The notes beneath the pieces were generated by a model. The model worked only from the letters and a program-made list of their open reading frames with translations, made no database searches and was not told the DNA's origin. From the NCBI GenBank assembly GCA_947449135.1, contig CANFQO010000012.1, positions 1 through 62,135 on the forward strand: a DNA stretch of 62,135 bases. Reading direction: 5' to 3'. How positions within the stretch are numbered: the stretch's first letter is position 1; the number at the start of each line of letters is the position of its first letter. Positions 1 to 9,907 of this stretch are shown here, piece after piece. This DNA is from Planctomycetaceae bacterium. GTDB taxonomy: Bacteria; Planctomycetota; Planctomycetia; Pirellulales; UBA1268. The translations under genes were made by a program, and so were the position numbers.

Positions 1-2
1 AC

Positions 3-3000
3 GCCAACGGCAACTTCAACACAGCAGCCGATCAGGTCTCGCTCGCTGTCAACACAATCGCGCCAACCGTCGCCGTCAGCAGCAGCAGTTCCAGCCTGGG
101 AGGCATCGCCACCGCCACCATCACCTTCACCCTCAGCGCGCCCTCAAGCACCTTCGACCTTACCGACATCGCTTCCACAGGGGGCACGCTCGCCGGGTTC
201 GCTGCTGTGTCGGCCTCCGTCTACACCGCTGTCTTCACGCCCACCGCCGGTTCCACAGCTCCAGGCAACGTCTCCGTCGATGCCGGAAAGTTCACCGACT
301 TGCTCGGTAACAACAATCTCTCTGGTGCCCTCACAACTCCCATCACGATCGATACCGTGAAATCCACGGTATCGATCTCGTCGAGCACGTCCTCTCTCGG
401 CTTCGGTCAGACTGCCATGATCACATTCACGCTCGGCAAGGACACCAGCAACTTCATCGCTAGTGACGTCATCGCTACCGGTGGACAGATCGGCTCACTC
501 ACATCAGTCTCGCCCAGCGTCTACACCGCTGTCTTCACGCCCGCGCCCAACTCCACTGCCAACGGCACGATCTCCGTACCGGCCAACGTCTTCACCGACT
601 CGCTCGGCAACAGCAACATCGCGGGTGCCTTGGCCACCTCGATCACAATCGACACACAAGGGCCCACTGTCGCCATCATCAGCGACAAGCTCAGCCTGAG
701 CGGTAGCCAGACCGCCACGCTCACCTTCACGCTCAGCGAAGCAAGCATCAACTTCACCACTGCCGACATCACTGTCACGAACGGCACCATCTCTGGCTTT
801 GCGGTTACCACGCCCAATACCGTCTACACCGCCATCTTCACACCAGCAGCCAACTTCTCCGGCGTGGCCACCGTCAGCGTCGCCGCCACGGTCTTCACAG
901 ATGCCAACGGCAACGCCAACACTGCAACCCTTCCGCTCTCTCTCAACGTCGACACCGTCGCGCCGAAGGTCGCCATTCTGTCGAGCAAGGCCAGCCTTGG
1001 TAGCAGCGACACCTCGACCATCACCTTCACCCTCAGCGCGCCCTCAAGCACCTTCGACCTTACCGACATCGCTTCCACAGGGGGCACGCTCTCCGGGTTC
1101 GCTGCTGTGTCGGCCTCCGTCTACACCGCTGTCTTCACGCCCACCGCCGGTTCCACAGCTCCAGGCAACGTCTCCGTCGATGCCGGAAAGTTCACCGACT
1201 TGCTCGGTAATCAAAACCTTCCCGGAACCCTCGCCGATCGCATCGTTATCGACACCGTGCAGCCCACCGTGGCCATCTCGTCGAGCAAGGCCTCCCTCGG
1301 CATTGGCAACACCTCCCTGATCACATTCACGCTCAGCAAAGACTCCAGCACCTTCGCAGTCGACGATATCGACTACACAGGCGGCACACTTGGCCCGATC
1401 ACGAAGGTTACTCCGAGGGTCTACACCGCTGTCTTTACGCCCACAGCCGGATCCACCGCCAACGGTACGATTTCCATACCTGCCAACGGTTTTACCGACT
1501 CATTCGGTAACCCCAACACCGCTGGTGCCTTGGTCAATCCGATCTCTATCGATACAGCCACGCCGTCGATCGTGGCCGTATCGCCGCCTGCAAACCAGGC
1601 CTACGCCACAGGCGACACGCTCGCCTTCACCGTAACCTACACCGAGAATGTCGTCGTTGCGGGCAGGCCGGTGCTCAACCTCACCATCGGCAGCCGCACG
1701 AGACAGGCGGTCTACACAGTCGGATCCGGCTCGCCCACGCTCACGTTCGAATACACCGTCCAGAGTTCGGACGTATCCACAAAGGGCATCGTCGTTTCGA
1801 GCCCTCTCGACCTCAACGGCGGAAGCATCACGGACTCCATCGGCAATAACGCGGCGCCACTGTCCTTCACACCGCCGACAGCGACGGGCGTCATCATCAA
1901 CACTGCCACTGTGTTAAGCGTCTCCGCCGGCCCGGCCAAATCCTACAAGACGGGCGATATCATCTCGCTTACCGTCCGGTATTCCCAACCCGTCACCATT
2001 GCCGGAATACCCGCAATCACGATTACCATTGGAACGAACGGTCGACTCGCGACCTACACAAGTGGAAACGGCACAGACACGCTCCTCTTCAACTACACGG
2101 TCATCGCAGGTGACCTCGACACCGATGGCTTTACCGTCGCAGCGCCGATACTTCTCTCTGGCGGATCGATTCAGGACGCAGCCGGTGGCGACGCCCTCCT
2201 TTCCTTCTCACCGCCGAACACCGCGAACCACTTGGTCTTCTCGACCACCGGTACTGCCGCAGCCGGGTTCTCACTCGTCCCAAACAGGAAAACCAACCCA
2301 CGAGCGACGCCCGTTTCCGTAATCAGCGTTACTTTCGACCAAGCTGTGGCCTACGTCAGCGACAGCTTTAATGCCGATGGCTGTCTGAGCCTTGCTGACT
2401 TCGAGTTGACGCGAAACGGCACGGTGGTTCCGTTCCCAGCCGGCACACGCCTCATCCCCAATCCCGCGTCCACCACCTTTGAAATCTCGAACCTCTCTGC
2501 CGTTACAGAAGACATCGGCACGTACGTCGTCACCTTCGCCGACCGCTTGATCGGCCCGAGAGCGTTCTACAACTGGGTTAAGACGGAGACGGTCCCAGCG
2601 ATACCGCTCAGCGCCGCTATTACGCTCTCGCCTACCTCCGCCGCCTCACCCAGAATTACACCTGTCGGCTCAGCTGTCATCACCTTCAACCAAAACGTCG
2701 ACAACGTCGATCTCACCGACTTCGAGCTGCACCTCGACGGCGTGCTTGTGCCATGGACCGGATCCCGCGCATCCCTCTCCGGCGGTGGTGCTTCGTACGT
2801 GCTCAACAACCTCGCCTCGCTCACGAACACCGAGGGTTCGTACGAGATCAAACTTCTTGCCGACAATCAGGCTACGTCCTTGGTCGAGAGCGACATCGCC
2901 GACTATGCCGGTGGCCAACTGATCGCCTCAGTTGTCAGCACATGGGACTATAACCCCCTGGCAGCGATCGTTGATGTGATCCCACCTACGCCCCCTGCGT

Positions 3001-6000
3001 CTGGCTTTTTCCGAACTGGTGACGTTCTCGTCTTCACTGTTCGATTCTCCGAGCCGGTGTTTCTCACAACCACTTCATCCATCACGCTGCCATTCCAGCT
3101 CGGCAGCACGGCCGTAGCGGCCAACTACGTCAGCGGCGACACTACCGCCACCCTGACGTTCCGCTACACCGTGCAGCCGAACGATGAGGATCTCGACGGC
3201 ATCCTGCTCGCCGGAATCATCGACACCGGGGCTGGTGGCACAGTGAAGGACGGCACAGGTGCAGACGCCGTGCTCGTCTTCCAGCAGCCCGACACGTCAA
3301 CCGATCTTGTCGACGCAGTCGCTCCAACGCTTGACTCCGTCGTCACAGGTCCTTCCGCCGGACTCTATGGCACAAATCAGGCGTTGCAATTTACTGCAAC
3401 ATTCAGCGAGCCCATGCTGGTCAAGGGGACACCTCGCATCGCCCTCACGGTGGGCACAACCACCCGCTACGCTTCGTACGTAGCTGGCAGTGAAACCGGT
3501 ACTCTTGTCTTTGAATACGCCACTCAGCCGGGCGATTCCGACCTGAACGGGATCGTCGCGGCGAATGTGATTTCCCGGAATGGTGGTGCGATCACCGACC
3601 TAGCCGGCAATGGCTGTGGGCTGGCGTTCACGACGCTGAATCTAAATGGTGTGCTTGTCGACACCGTCGCTCCCGACGCCCCAACGCTCGCCCTTGGCGT
3701 GGGTGTCGCCAATGGCGCCACGTCTGCCGAAGCCACCCAGCCTTCCGGGGTGGTGACAGTTCGCGGCGAACTCAATGCCACGATCACTGTGAGTTTCAAG
3801 GGAACTGCCGGTACGGTCACCAAGTCCCCCATTATCGGCACAGGAGGCAATCAGGCGGTCGTGCTGAGTCTGGCGGACCTGTCCACGCTCGGTAACGGTT
3901 TGGTCGAGGTATCGGCCACGCAGACCGATGCTGCCGGAAATGTTCAGACCGCTGCCGCTGCCACCGTCTCCTTCATTCTCGATACCATCGCTCCCGCGAT
4001 CGCGATTACAAGTGATAAGGCCGCCCTCAAGATCGGCGAGACCGCCACGATCACTTTCACGCTCAGCGAAGGCTCGTTGACGTTTGACGGCTCCGACATT
4101 GTCGTGGCTGGTGGCACACTCGGCAGCTTCACGCAGCTCTCCGTCACCGTCTATACCGCTGTGTTTACGCCTGTAGTCAACTCCACGGCCAACGGCACGA
4201 TCTCCGTGTCCGCCAACAGATTCGCCGACGACGCCGGCAATGGAAACATCGCCGGATCGCTCACTCCATCGATCACAGTCGATACCGTCGCCCCAACAAT
4301 CACGATTACGAGCAGTAAGACCGCGCTCAAGATCGGCGAGACCGCCACGATCACCTTCACGCTCAGCGAAGATTCGACGACCTTCACTATGCCGGACATC
4401 GTCATCACTGGTGGCGTGTTGAGCAACTTCACGCAGGTCTCGCCGCGTGTCTACACCGCGGTGTTCACCCCCGCATCCCTCTCTACCACTCCCGGCACAG
4501 TTTCCGTGCCAGGAAACGTGTTCACCGACCCCGCCGGGAATGGAAACATCGCCGGAACGCTCTCTCCCTCGATCGCGATCGACACCGTTGCTCCCGATTC
4601 CCCAACGCTCACGCTCGGTGCGGGCGTCTCCAACGGCGCCACGTCCGTCGAAGCCACCCAGCTTTCCGGGGTGGTAACGGTTCGCGGCGAACTCAATGCC
4701 ACGATCACGGTGAGTTTCAAGGGAAGTGCCGGTACGGTCACCAAGCTCATTATCGGCACAGGAGCCAATCAGGCGGTCGTGCTGAGTCTGGCGGATGTGT
4801 CCGCGCTCGGTAACGGCTTGGTCGACGTATCGGCCACGCAGACTGATGCTGCCGGAAATGTTCAAAACGCCGCCGCTGCAACCGTCTCCTTCATTCTCGA
4901 CACCGTCGCTCCCACGATCGTGATTGCGAGCAATAAGACCACCCTCAAGATCGGCGATACTGCCACGATCACGTTCACGCTCAGCGAAGACACGTCAACC
5001 TTTGACGCCTCGGACGTTGTGGTCGCTGGCGGCGGGTTGAGCAGCTTCACGCAGGTCTCGCCCAGCATCTATACCGCTGTCTTCACGCCTACGTCCGGTT
5101 CTACCGCCAACGGCACGATCTCCGTGTCCGGCAACAAATTCACCGACGCCGTCGGCAATGGAAACACTGCCAACTCGCTCTCGCCCTCGATCGTGATCGA
5201 TACCGTCGCCCCCAACGCAGCAGTGCTCACGCTGGGCGCGGGTGTCGCCAACGGCGCTACGGCTGCCGAAGCCACACAGCTTTCCGGGGTGGTGACGGTT
5301 CGCGGCGAACTCAATGCCACGATCACTGTGACTTTCAAGGGACCTGCCGGTACCGTCACCAGGGCCAACATTATCGGCACAGAAGCCAATCAGGCGGTCG
5401 TGCTGAGTCTGGCAGAGTTGACCGCGATCGGTAACGGTTTGGTCGATGTATCGGCCACGCAGACCGATACCGCAGGAAACGTGCAGACCGCCGCCGCTGC
5501 AACCGTCTCCTTCATTCTCGACACCGTTGCTCCCACGATCGCAATTGCGAGCAGTAAGACCGCCCTCAAGATCGGCGCGACCGCCCTAATCACCTTCACT
5601 CTCAGCGAAAGCTCGTCGAGCTTTGACTTCTCCGACGTCGTCGTGACTGGGGGCACGCTCAGCAACTTCACGCAGGCCTCCGCCGGCGTCTACACCGCTG
5701 TGTTTACGCCTGCAGTCAATTCCACGGTCACCGGCACGATCTCCGTGTCCGCCAACAGGTTCACCGACGCCGCAGACAACGGAAACATCGCCGACTCGCT
5801 CTCTCCCTCAATCACGATCGACACCGTTGCTCCAACAATCACGATTACGAGCGATAAGGCCGCCCTCAAGATCGGCGAGACCGCCCAGATCACCTTCATG
5901 CTCAGCGAAGTGACCACCGACTTCACACTGGATGACATTGAGGTTGCTGGAGGCACGCTCTCCAACCTGATTTGCTCGGGCTTGAACTATGTTGCGACAT

Positions 6001-7760
6001 TTACACCGCTTGCCAACTCAGTGGCATCTGGTTCGATTTGCGTTGCTGCCAATATGTTCCATGACGCTGCCGGCAACGGCAGCATCGAGGGAGCCCTTGC
6101 CACGCCACTTTCGATCGACACTGTCACTCCGACAGTCACGATCATAAGCGATAAGACTGCCCTCAAGATCGGCGAGACCGCCCTGATCACCTTCACGCTC
6201 AGCGAGGACTCGAACGACTTCGGAAAGGAAGACGTCTCCTATTCCGGGGGTAGCTTGTACGGCGTTCTCACTCGAATTTCTGCACGCGTCTATACAACCG
6301 TCTTTACGCCCACGCCCGGCTCAACATCCCCCGGCACCCTCTCCGTTGCCAGCAATAGATTTAGTGACCCAGCCGGCAACGGAAACATCGCCGGTTTGCT
6401 CTCTCCCTCGATCACCATCGATACCGTCGCTCCGACAATCACGATTACGAGCACGAAGACCGCCCTTAAGATCGGCGAGACGGCCACCATCGTCTTCACG
6501 CTCAGCGAAACCTCATCGACATTCGAGTCCTCCGACGTCGTCGTCACTGGTGGCACGTTGAGTAGCCCACTCACGCCCGTATCGCCGGGCGTCTCTACCG
6601 CGGTCTTCACACCCAACGCCAATTACGAGGGCCTGGGGCAGGTCTCGGTCGCTTCAAGCAAGTTCACCGACGCCGCAGGCAATAACAACCTCGCGACGAT
6701 CGGCCTGACACTCTCAATCGACACCCTCACTCCGACGATCAAGATTTCAAGCAACACATCCGCCCTCAAGATCGGCGAGACAAGCACGATCACGTTCACG
6801 CTCAGCGAAGACGCCACCATGTTCACAGCGGGCGACGTCACGGTGACCGGAGGCATCCTCTCGGAATTCACGGGCTCCGATTCCTCCTACACCGCCACGT
6901 TCACGCCCACGGCCGGCTCCACGGCCCCCGGCACGATCTCCGTCGCTGCCAACGCCTTTACCGACGCGGCCGGCAACGGCAACCTCGCCGGCTCGCTCGC
7001 CGCTCCGATCACCATCGACACAATCGCCCCGAGGATCATGAGCTTCTCCTCGCCACTGACGGACGGCATCTACTCAACGGGGTCGGTGATCCCAATCACC
7101 GCCTCTCTTTCGGAGGTCGTGCAGGCTGGCGGAGCCATCATGGTGACGCTCACGACCGGTGCCGTTGTGACGCTCCGCGCAGAGTTGCAGGGCACGACGC
7201 TGACAGGCACCTACACCGTCAGTCCCGGTGAAGTGACGTTGGACCTCGACGTGATCGCCTACCAGCTCACTGGGAACCCCATCCTTGATCTGGCGGGCAA
7301 TGCGATCACGAGCACGACGCTCCCCGACCAGATTGGCAGTCTCGGGGCCCTCAAGAACATCACGGTCGACGCGTCGATCAAGGCCTCAAGCGTCACTGGG
7401 TTTAGCGCGAATGCCAATGTGATCGCCGACAAGAAGGCGATCGTTAGGACCGTGCCCATCACGTTCACGACCCCTGTCACCGGCGTCTCGCTGGCTGCCT
7501 TCCGGCTGTTTTACAACGGCCGGAGCCTCTCTCTGAGAGGCGCGTCGGTTACCGGTAGCGGCGCTAACTACACCCTGCGACTGCCTCCCAATCTGGCGAG
7601 ATTCAAGGGGCTCTACACCGTGCAGATTCTGCCCACGACGGGCATTCAGTCCATCTCAAATGGGGCCCTGATGACCCAGACATCCCAGATCTTCTGGGGT
7701 TACGGCAAGAGCGTCGGAATCACTCCATTGGCCCAGGCGAGGGTGGCCAGAAGGTTCTGA
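3..7760 (+). CDS. Giant surface protein of tandem Ig-like domains (5'-partial)
   Basis: The frame is open from nt 3 with no start codon, so the N-terminus and any export signal lie left of the window; 2,585 residues are visible. The body is a chain of about 100-residue beta-sandwich modules. Each has a lysine/serine-rich opening such as SDKAALKIGETA, then ITFTLSE, a VVTGGTL turn, VYTAVFTP, a FTDAAGNGN loop and an IDTVAPT linker, which resembles bacterial Ig-like (Big_12-type) repeats. Five modules run at nt 63-1562. Cadherin/CshA-like modules follow at about 1563-2250 and 2970-3650. A different domain occurs three times (about 2277-2590, 2640-2930 and 7380-7720) and closes the protein. Three copies of a TLxLGxGVxNGA module sit near 3670, 4590 and 5210. 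No transmembrane anchor is visible at the C-terminus. The likely role is extracellular adhesion or surface structure, which is an inference. Confidence 0.85.
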   Translation, partial: ANGNFNTAADQVSLAVNTIAPTVAVSSSSSSLGGIATATITFTLSAPSSTFDLTDIASTGGTLAGFAAVSASVYTAVFTPTAGSTAPGNVSVDAGKFTDLLGNNNLSGALTTPITIDTVKSTVSISSSTSSLGFGQTAMITFTLGKDTSNFIASDVIATGGQIGSLTSVSPSVYTAVFTPAPNSTANGTISVPANVFTDSLGNSNIAGALATSITIDTQGPTVAIISDKLSLSGSQTATLTFTLSEASINFTTADITVTNGTISGFAVTTPNTVYTAIFTPAANFSGVATVSVAATVFTDANGNANTATLPLSLNVDTVAPKVAILSSKASLGSSDTSTITFTLSAPSSTFDLTDIASTGGTLSGFAAVSASVYTAVFTPTAGSTAPGNVSVDAGKFTDLLGNQNLPGTLADRIVIDTVQPTVAISSSKASLGIGNTSLITFTLSKDSSTFAVDDIDYTGGTLGPITKVTPRVYTAVFTPTAGSTANGTISIPANGFTDSFGNPNTAGALVNPISIDTATPSIVAVSPPANQAYATGDTLAFTVTYTENVVVAGRPVLNLTIGSRTRQAVYTVGSGSPTLTFEYTVQSSDVSTKGIVVSSPLDLNGGSITDSIGNNAAPLSFTPPTATGVIINTATVLSVSAGPAKSYKTGDIISLTVRYSQPVTIAGIPAITITIGTNGRLATYTSGNGTDTLLFNYTVIAGDLDTDGFTVAAPILLSGGSIQDAAGGDALLSFSPPNTANHLVFSTTGTAAAGFSLVPNRKTNPRATPVSVISVTFDQAVAYVSDSFNADGCLSLADFELTRNGTVVPFPAGTRLIPNPASTTFEISNLSAVTEDIGTYVVTFADRLIGPRAFYNWVKTETVPAIPLSAAITLSPTSAASPRITPVGSAVITFNQNVDNVDLTDFELHLDGVLVPWTGSRASLSGGGASYVLNNLASLTNTEGSYEIKLLADNQATSLVESDIADYAGGQLIASVVSTWDYNPLAAIVDVIPPTPPASGFFRTGDVLVFTVRFSEPVFLTTTSSITLPFQLGSTAVAANYVSGDTTATLTFRYTVQPNDEDLDGILLAGIIDTGAGGTVKDGTGADAVLVFQQPDTSTDLVDAVAPTLDSVVTGPSAGLYGTNQALQFTATFSEPMLVKGTPRIALTVGTTTRYASYVAGSETGTLVFEYATQPGDSDLNGIVAANVISRNGGAITDLAGNGCGLAFTTLNLNGVLVDTVAPDAPTLALGVGVANGATSAEATQPSGVVTVRGELNATITVSFKGTAGTVTKSPIIGTGGNQAVVLSLADLSTLGNGLVEVSATQTDAAGNVQTAAAATVSFILDTIAPAIAITSDKAALKIGETATITFTLSEGSLTFDGSDIVVAGGTLGSFTQLSVTVYTAVFTPVVNSTANGTISVSANRFADDAGNGNIAGSLTPSITVDTVAPTITITSSKTALKIGETATITFTLSEDSTTFTMPDIVITGGVLSNFTQVSPRVYTAVFTPASLSTTPGTVSVPGNVFTDPAGNGNIAGTLSPSIAIDTVAPDSPTLTLGAGVSNGATSVEATQLSGVVTVRGELNATITVSFKGSAGTVTKLIIGTGANQAVVLSLADVSALGNGLVDVSATQTDAAGNVQNAAAATVSFILDTVAPTIVIASNKTTLKIGDTATITFTLSEDTSTFDASDVVVAGGGLSSFTQVSPSIYTAVFTPTSGSTANGTISVSGNKFTDAVGNGNTANSLSPSIVIDTVAPNAAVLTLGAGVANGATAAEATQLSGVVTVRGELNATITVTFKGPAGTVTRANIIGTEANQAVVLSLAELTAIGNGLVDVSATQTDTAGNVQTAAAATVSFILDTVAPTIAIASSKTALKIGATALITFTLSESSSSFDFSDVVVTGGTLSNFTQASAGVYTAVFTPAVNSTVTGTISVSANRFTDAADNGNIADSLSPSITIDTVAPTITITSDKAALKIGETAQITFMLSEVTTDFTLDDIEVAGGTLSNLICSGLNYVATFTPLANSVASGSICVAANMFHDAAGNGSIEGALATPLSIDTVTPTVTIISDKTALKIGETALITFTLSEDSNDFGKEDVSYSGGSLYGVLTRISARVYTTVFTPTPGSTSPGTLSVASNRFSDPAGNGNIAGLLSPSITIDTVAPTITITSTKTALKIGETATIVFTLSETSSTFESSDVVVTGGTLSSPLTPVSPGVSTAVFTPNANYEGLGQVSVASSKFTDAAGNNNLATIGLTLSIDTLTPTIKISSNTSALKIGETSTITFTLSEDATMFTAGDVTVTGGILSEFTGSDSSYTATFTPTAGSTAPGTISVAANAFTDAAGNGNLAGSLAAPITIDTIAPRIMSFSSPLTDGIYSTGSVIPITASLSEVVQAGGAIMVTLTTGAVVTLRAELQGTTLTGTYTVSPGEVTLDLDVIAYQLTGNPILDLAGNAITSTTLPDQIGSLGALKNITVDASIKASSVTGFSANANVIADKKAIVRTVPITFTTPVTGVSLAAFRLFYNGRSLSLRGASVTGSGANYTLRLPPNLARFKGLYTVQILPTTGIQSISNGALMTQTSQIFWGYGKSVGITPLAQARVARRF
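117..310 (+). repeat. 194-bp near-identical repeat, copy 1
   Basis: This stretch matches nt 1017-1210 at 193 of 194 positions; the only difference is G at 192 against T at 1092. The copies are three modules (900 bp) apart, while the intervening modules are clearly diverged. Confidence 0.9.
1017..1210 (+). repeat. 194-bp near-identical repeat, copy 2
   Basis: Second copy of the sequence at nt 117-310, offset by exactly 900 bp with one substitution. Identity stops abruptly at 310/1210, inside the module, where the sequences change from CAACAATCTC to TCAAAACCTT. An internal break point of this kind suggests gene conversion rather than duplication of whole modules. Confidence 0.9.
3660..7030 (+). 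repeat. Second block of Ig-like modules, two interleaved types
   Basis: Three copies of a module opening with TLxLGxGVxNGAT and containing VVTVRGELNATITV start near nt 3670, 4590 and 5210. They are interleaved with Big_12-like modules starting near nt 4000, 4300, 4910, 5535, 5838, 6138, 6438 and 6740. Stretches such as the 18 bases TTCGCGGCGAACTCAATG are shared word for word by the first module type, so DNA-level similarity is high. Confidence 0.75.
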
Positions 7761-7933
7761 CCGTTCACGCATCAGCGGCTACGGACGCCCCGTTGAGCCC
7801 ACGCGCGGCGGACCGCTGCCGCTACATCTTCTCCATCTTGCCCGACGCGAACCCGCGGCAGAACCCTACCGGCGGACGACCGGCATGACCGATCCAACCG
7901 GTCGTGACGGTATTCTTCACGGAGGCAGCAACG

Positions 7934-9487
7934 ATGGTGGTACGACCCAGTGCATTCCGGCCAATCGCTGGATTCAGCACGATCGCCAAGACAACCCTGA
8001 CATCCCTTGCCCTCGCCGGCGGCATCGCAGCCGCTACGAGCCCGGCATTCGCCGCCCCGAACGGCTGGAGCAGCAGCACACAAAAGTCGGTGCTCGTCCA
8101 GTCGAACGGCCGCCGCGCACCCACGCCTTACGCCAGCCAGTCGACCAGCCCGGGATATTCTCAGGGGGGCCCGGTCGAAGAGATCGGCCCTGGTCAGCTC
8201 GCGACCGATTCGTTTGACGGTGCCGTCCAGGGGGAGGACGCAATCGTCGGCTCACCCAACGAGAGCTACTCCGACGGCGGCTATGACGACGGCAGTTCGG
8301 CGCCCGGCTACAGCAGCGCCATGGCACAGGACGGCACCTACGATAGCGCCGTCGAGGGCGTCTATGGCAGCCCCTTCAACGGCAGCTACGAAGGCGGCTT
8401 TGAAGGCCAGGAGCCCGGTCCGCTCCCCTGCGGTGAACACTGCAACGGCAACTGCAATGCCTGCCAGCAGGGCTCCTGCGGGCTTCCCGAATGGCGATAC
8501 AACGCCGAATGCGAGCCGATGGGATTGCTCCAAAAGATGTATCTGCTCCACCGCGGCATGAAGAGCGACGGCTGCTGGACCGGCCGGGTCGACGCCCTGA
8601 TCCTGTCGCGAAATGCCCCCGGCAACCGCCCGCTCTATTCGTTTAATTCGGCCGCTGGTGGCACCGCGCTCAACGCCAACCAGCTCGAGAGCATCGCGGC
8701 CGTCGGCCCGCGGCTGTCGCTGTTCCATAAAGACAGCTGCGGCAAGGCCTCGTGGGAAGGAACCTACATCTATTCCGGTAGCTTCGTGGCCAATAAGAGC
8801 CTGACCCCGTCGCTCGCCGGCTACCAGCTCGCCCCTCCGGGCATCTACGGCATCGACGCGCCAAATCCCGACGGTCTCGATGGAGCCACCGCCCGGCTGA
8901 CGTCGTCGCTGCAAAGCGCGGAATTGAACCGCCGCTGGGCCTGGGGCTCCTGCACACAGTTCTTGGCCGGCTTCCGCTGGCTGCAGTGGCAGGAGACGCT
9001 CGCCATCAACGACGCCTACGCTGTCGGCACGCCAAACTTCGGCCAGGATGTCTACACGACGGGCTGCTACAACAATCTCTTCGGTGGTCAAATCGGCCTC
9101 GACACGGCCCTCTGGTCGCCCTCGAAATACTTCCGGCTCGAAGGGCTGGTGAAGGCAGGGGCTTACTACAACAGCGCCTACCAGTCATCGAGCTACCAGA
9201 ATTATGTGGGAGGGGCCCCCTTCGAAGGGAATTCGGTGTCAGCCGGCCAGTCTCCCGCCGTCTGCTCCTTCGCTGGCGAACTGGGGATCACGGGCGTTGT
9301 CCCGGTCTGCTGCAATGTCGACTTCCGGTTCGGCTACTTCGGCCTCTGGCTGACATCGCTCGCCCAGCCGGCCAACCAGCTCAGCAACCAGGTGCTGATC
9401 CCGGCCGCCCCGTCCTATGGCTCGCTGACGACCAACGGCAACGTTGTGCTCCAAGGACTTTCGCTGGGCCTCGAGGGCCGCTGGTAG
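7934..9487 (+). CDS. BBP7-like outer-membrane beta-barrel protein
   Basis: A 517-residue exported protein. I chose the ATG at 7934 because GGAGG (7921-7925) lies about 8 nt upstream; the in-frame GTG at 7904 has no such site. Residues 1-41 are a long signal peptide ending near SPAFAAP. A Gly/Ser/Tyr-rich low-complexity stretch follows, then a cysteine cluster (CGEHCNGNCNACQQGSCG), then alternating hydrophobic/aromatic segments typical of outer-membrane strands, with the terminal GLSLGLEGRW matching a barrel-closing end. The layout fits the planctomycete BBP7 (DUF1551) outer-membrane family. It lies between two giant surface-protein genes, so a role in the outer surface is plausible. The family assignment was made by eye. 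Confidence 0.65.
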   Translation: MVVRPSAFRPIAGFSTIAKTTLTSLALAGGIAAATSPAFAAPNGWSSSTQKSVLVQSNGRRAPTPYASQSTSPGYSQGGPVEEIGPGQLATDSFDGAVQGEDAIVGSPNESYSDGGYDDGSSAPGYSSAMAQDGTYDSAVEGVYGSPFNGSYEGGFEGQEPGPLPCGEHCNGNCNACQQGSCGLPEWRYNAECEPMGLLQKMYLLHRGMKSDGCWTGRVDALILSRNAPGNRPLYSFNSAAGGTALNANQLESIAAVGPRLSLFHKDSCGKASWEGTYIYSGSFVANKSLTPSLAGYQLAPPGIYGIDAPNPDGLDGATARLTSSLQSAELNRRWAWGSCTQFLAGFRWLQWQETLAINDAYAVGTPNFGQDVYTTGCYNNLFGGQIGLDTALWSPSKYFRLEGLVKAGAYYNSAYQSSSYQNYVGGAPFEGNSVSAGQSPAVCSFAGELGITGVVPVCCNVDFRFGYFGLWLTSLAQPANQLSNQVLIPAAPSYGSLTTNGNVVLQGLSLGLEGRW

Positions 9488-9560
9488 ACCGACACACCAG
9501 CCCGGTTTGGGCGCGACCGGGATTCCTTTTGGCGGACGCCATCCCGCCCCATCGCGATCA

Positions 9561-9608
9561 CCCTCCTTCCCCCCGATGACCTTCGGGGGGAGGGAGGGTT
9601 TCTTTTTT
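9561..9608 (+). terminator. Rho-independent terminator after the barrel gene
   Basis: A long inverted repeat (CCCTCCTTCCCCCCGA, short loop, TCGGGGGGAGGGAGGG) is followed by TTTCTTTTTT. It lies 74 nt after the stop of the barrel protein and probably separates it from the giant gene downstream. Confidence 0.75.
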
Positions 9609-9907
9609 AATCCGCCCAGCGGAGTGGCCGATGCTTCGGGCCCCCCGGTGAGACGCACAGGCCGCCGGAAGCGGTTATGCCGGCCGCGGCGAGCGGGCTT
9701 CGCCGCACAGCCCGCACTTTCGGAACAAATTCGCTGAAAAACCGTTGAATAAGCGAACAACCGAAAGCTTGCTGCGTAGGTGAATCTATATTTGAATCGA
9801 TATGCCCGGAGGGAACCGCCCAACACGGACCCTTTTCCTCTCTTTCCTGCCCTGCCCATTTTCCGCCTGTCCCGTTTGCCTAGCCGCCTCTTTAGGGATG
9901 CCCCTCG
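9609..9907. other. Leader region of the second giant gene
   Basis: About 300 bp with no convincing gene. The middle part, near 9725-9800, is AT-richer than the surroundings, as expected for a promoter region, but no well-spaced -35/-10 pair could be assigned. Confidence 0.4.

Larger units (their letters stand above)
63..1562 (+). repeat. Five tandem 300-bp Ig-like modules
   Basis: Five in-frame modules recur at an exact 300-bp spacing, with equivalent positions near nt 66, 366, 666, 966 and 1266. Each encodes 100 residues ending in an IDT-type linker. The exact spacing means no indel has accumulated between module boundaries, which favours recent expansion or homogenisation. These are coding repeats of the giant surface protein. 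Confidence 0.85.

Noticed and set aside
63-1562. Regular 300-bp repeats as a possible CRISPR or satellite array
   Set aside because: They stay in one reading frame and encode Ig-like modules, so they are protein repeats.
3642-4865. A 407-codon minus-strand frame inside the first giant gene
   Set aside because: It arises from the repeats on the coding strand; its own text is repetitive Arg/Asp/Gly shadow.
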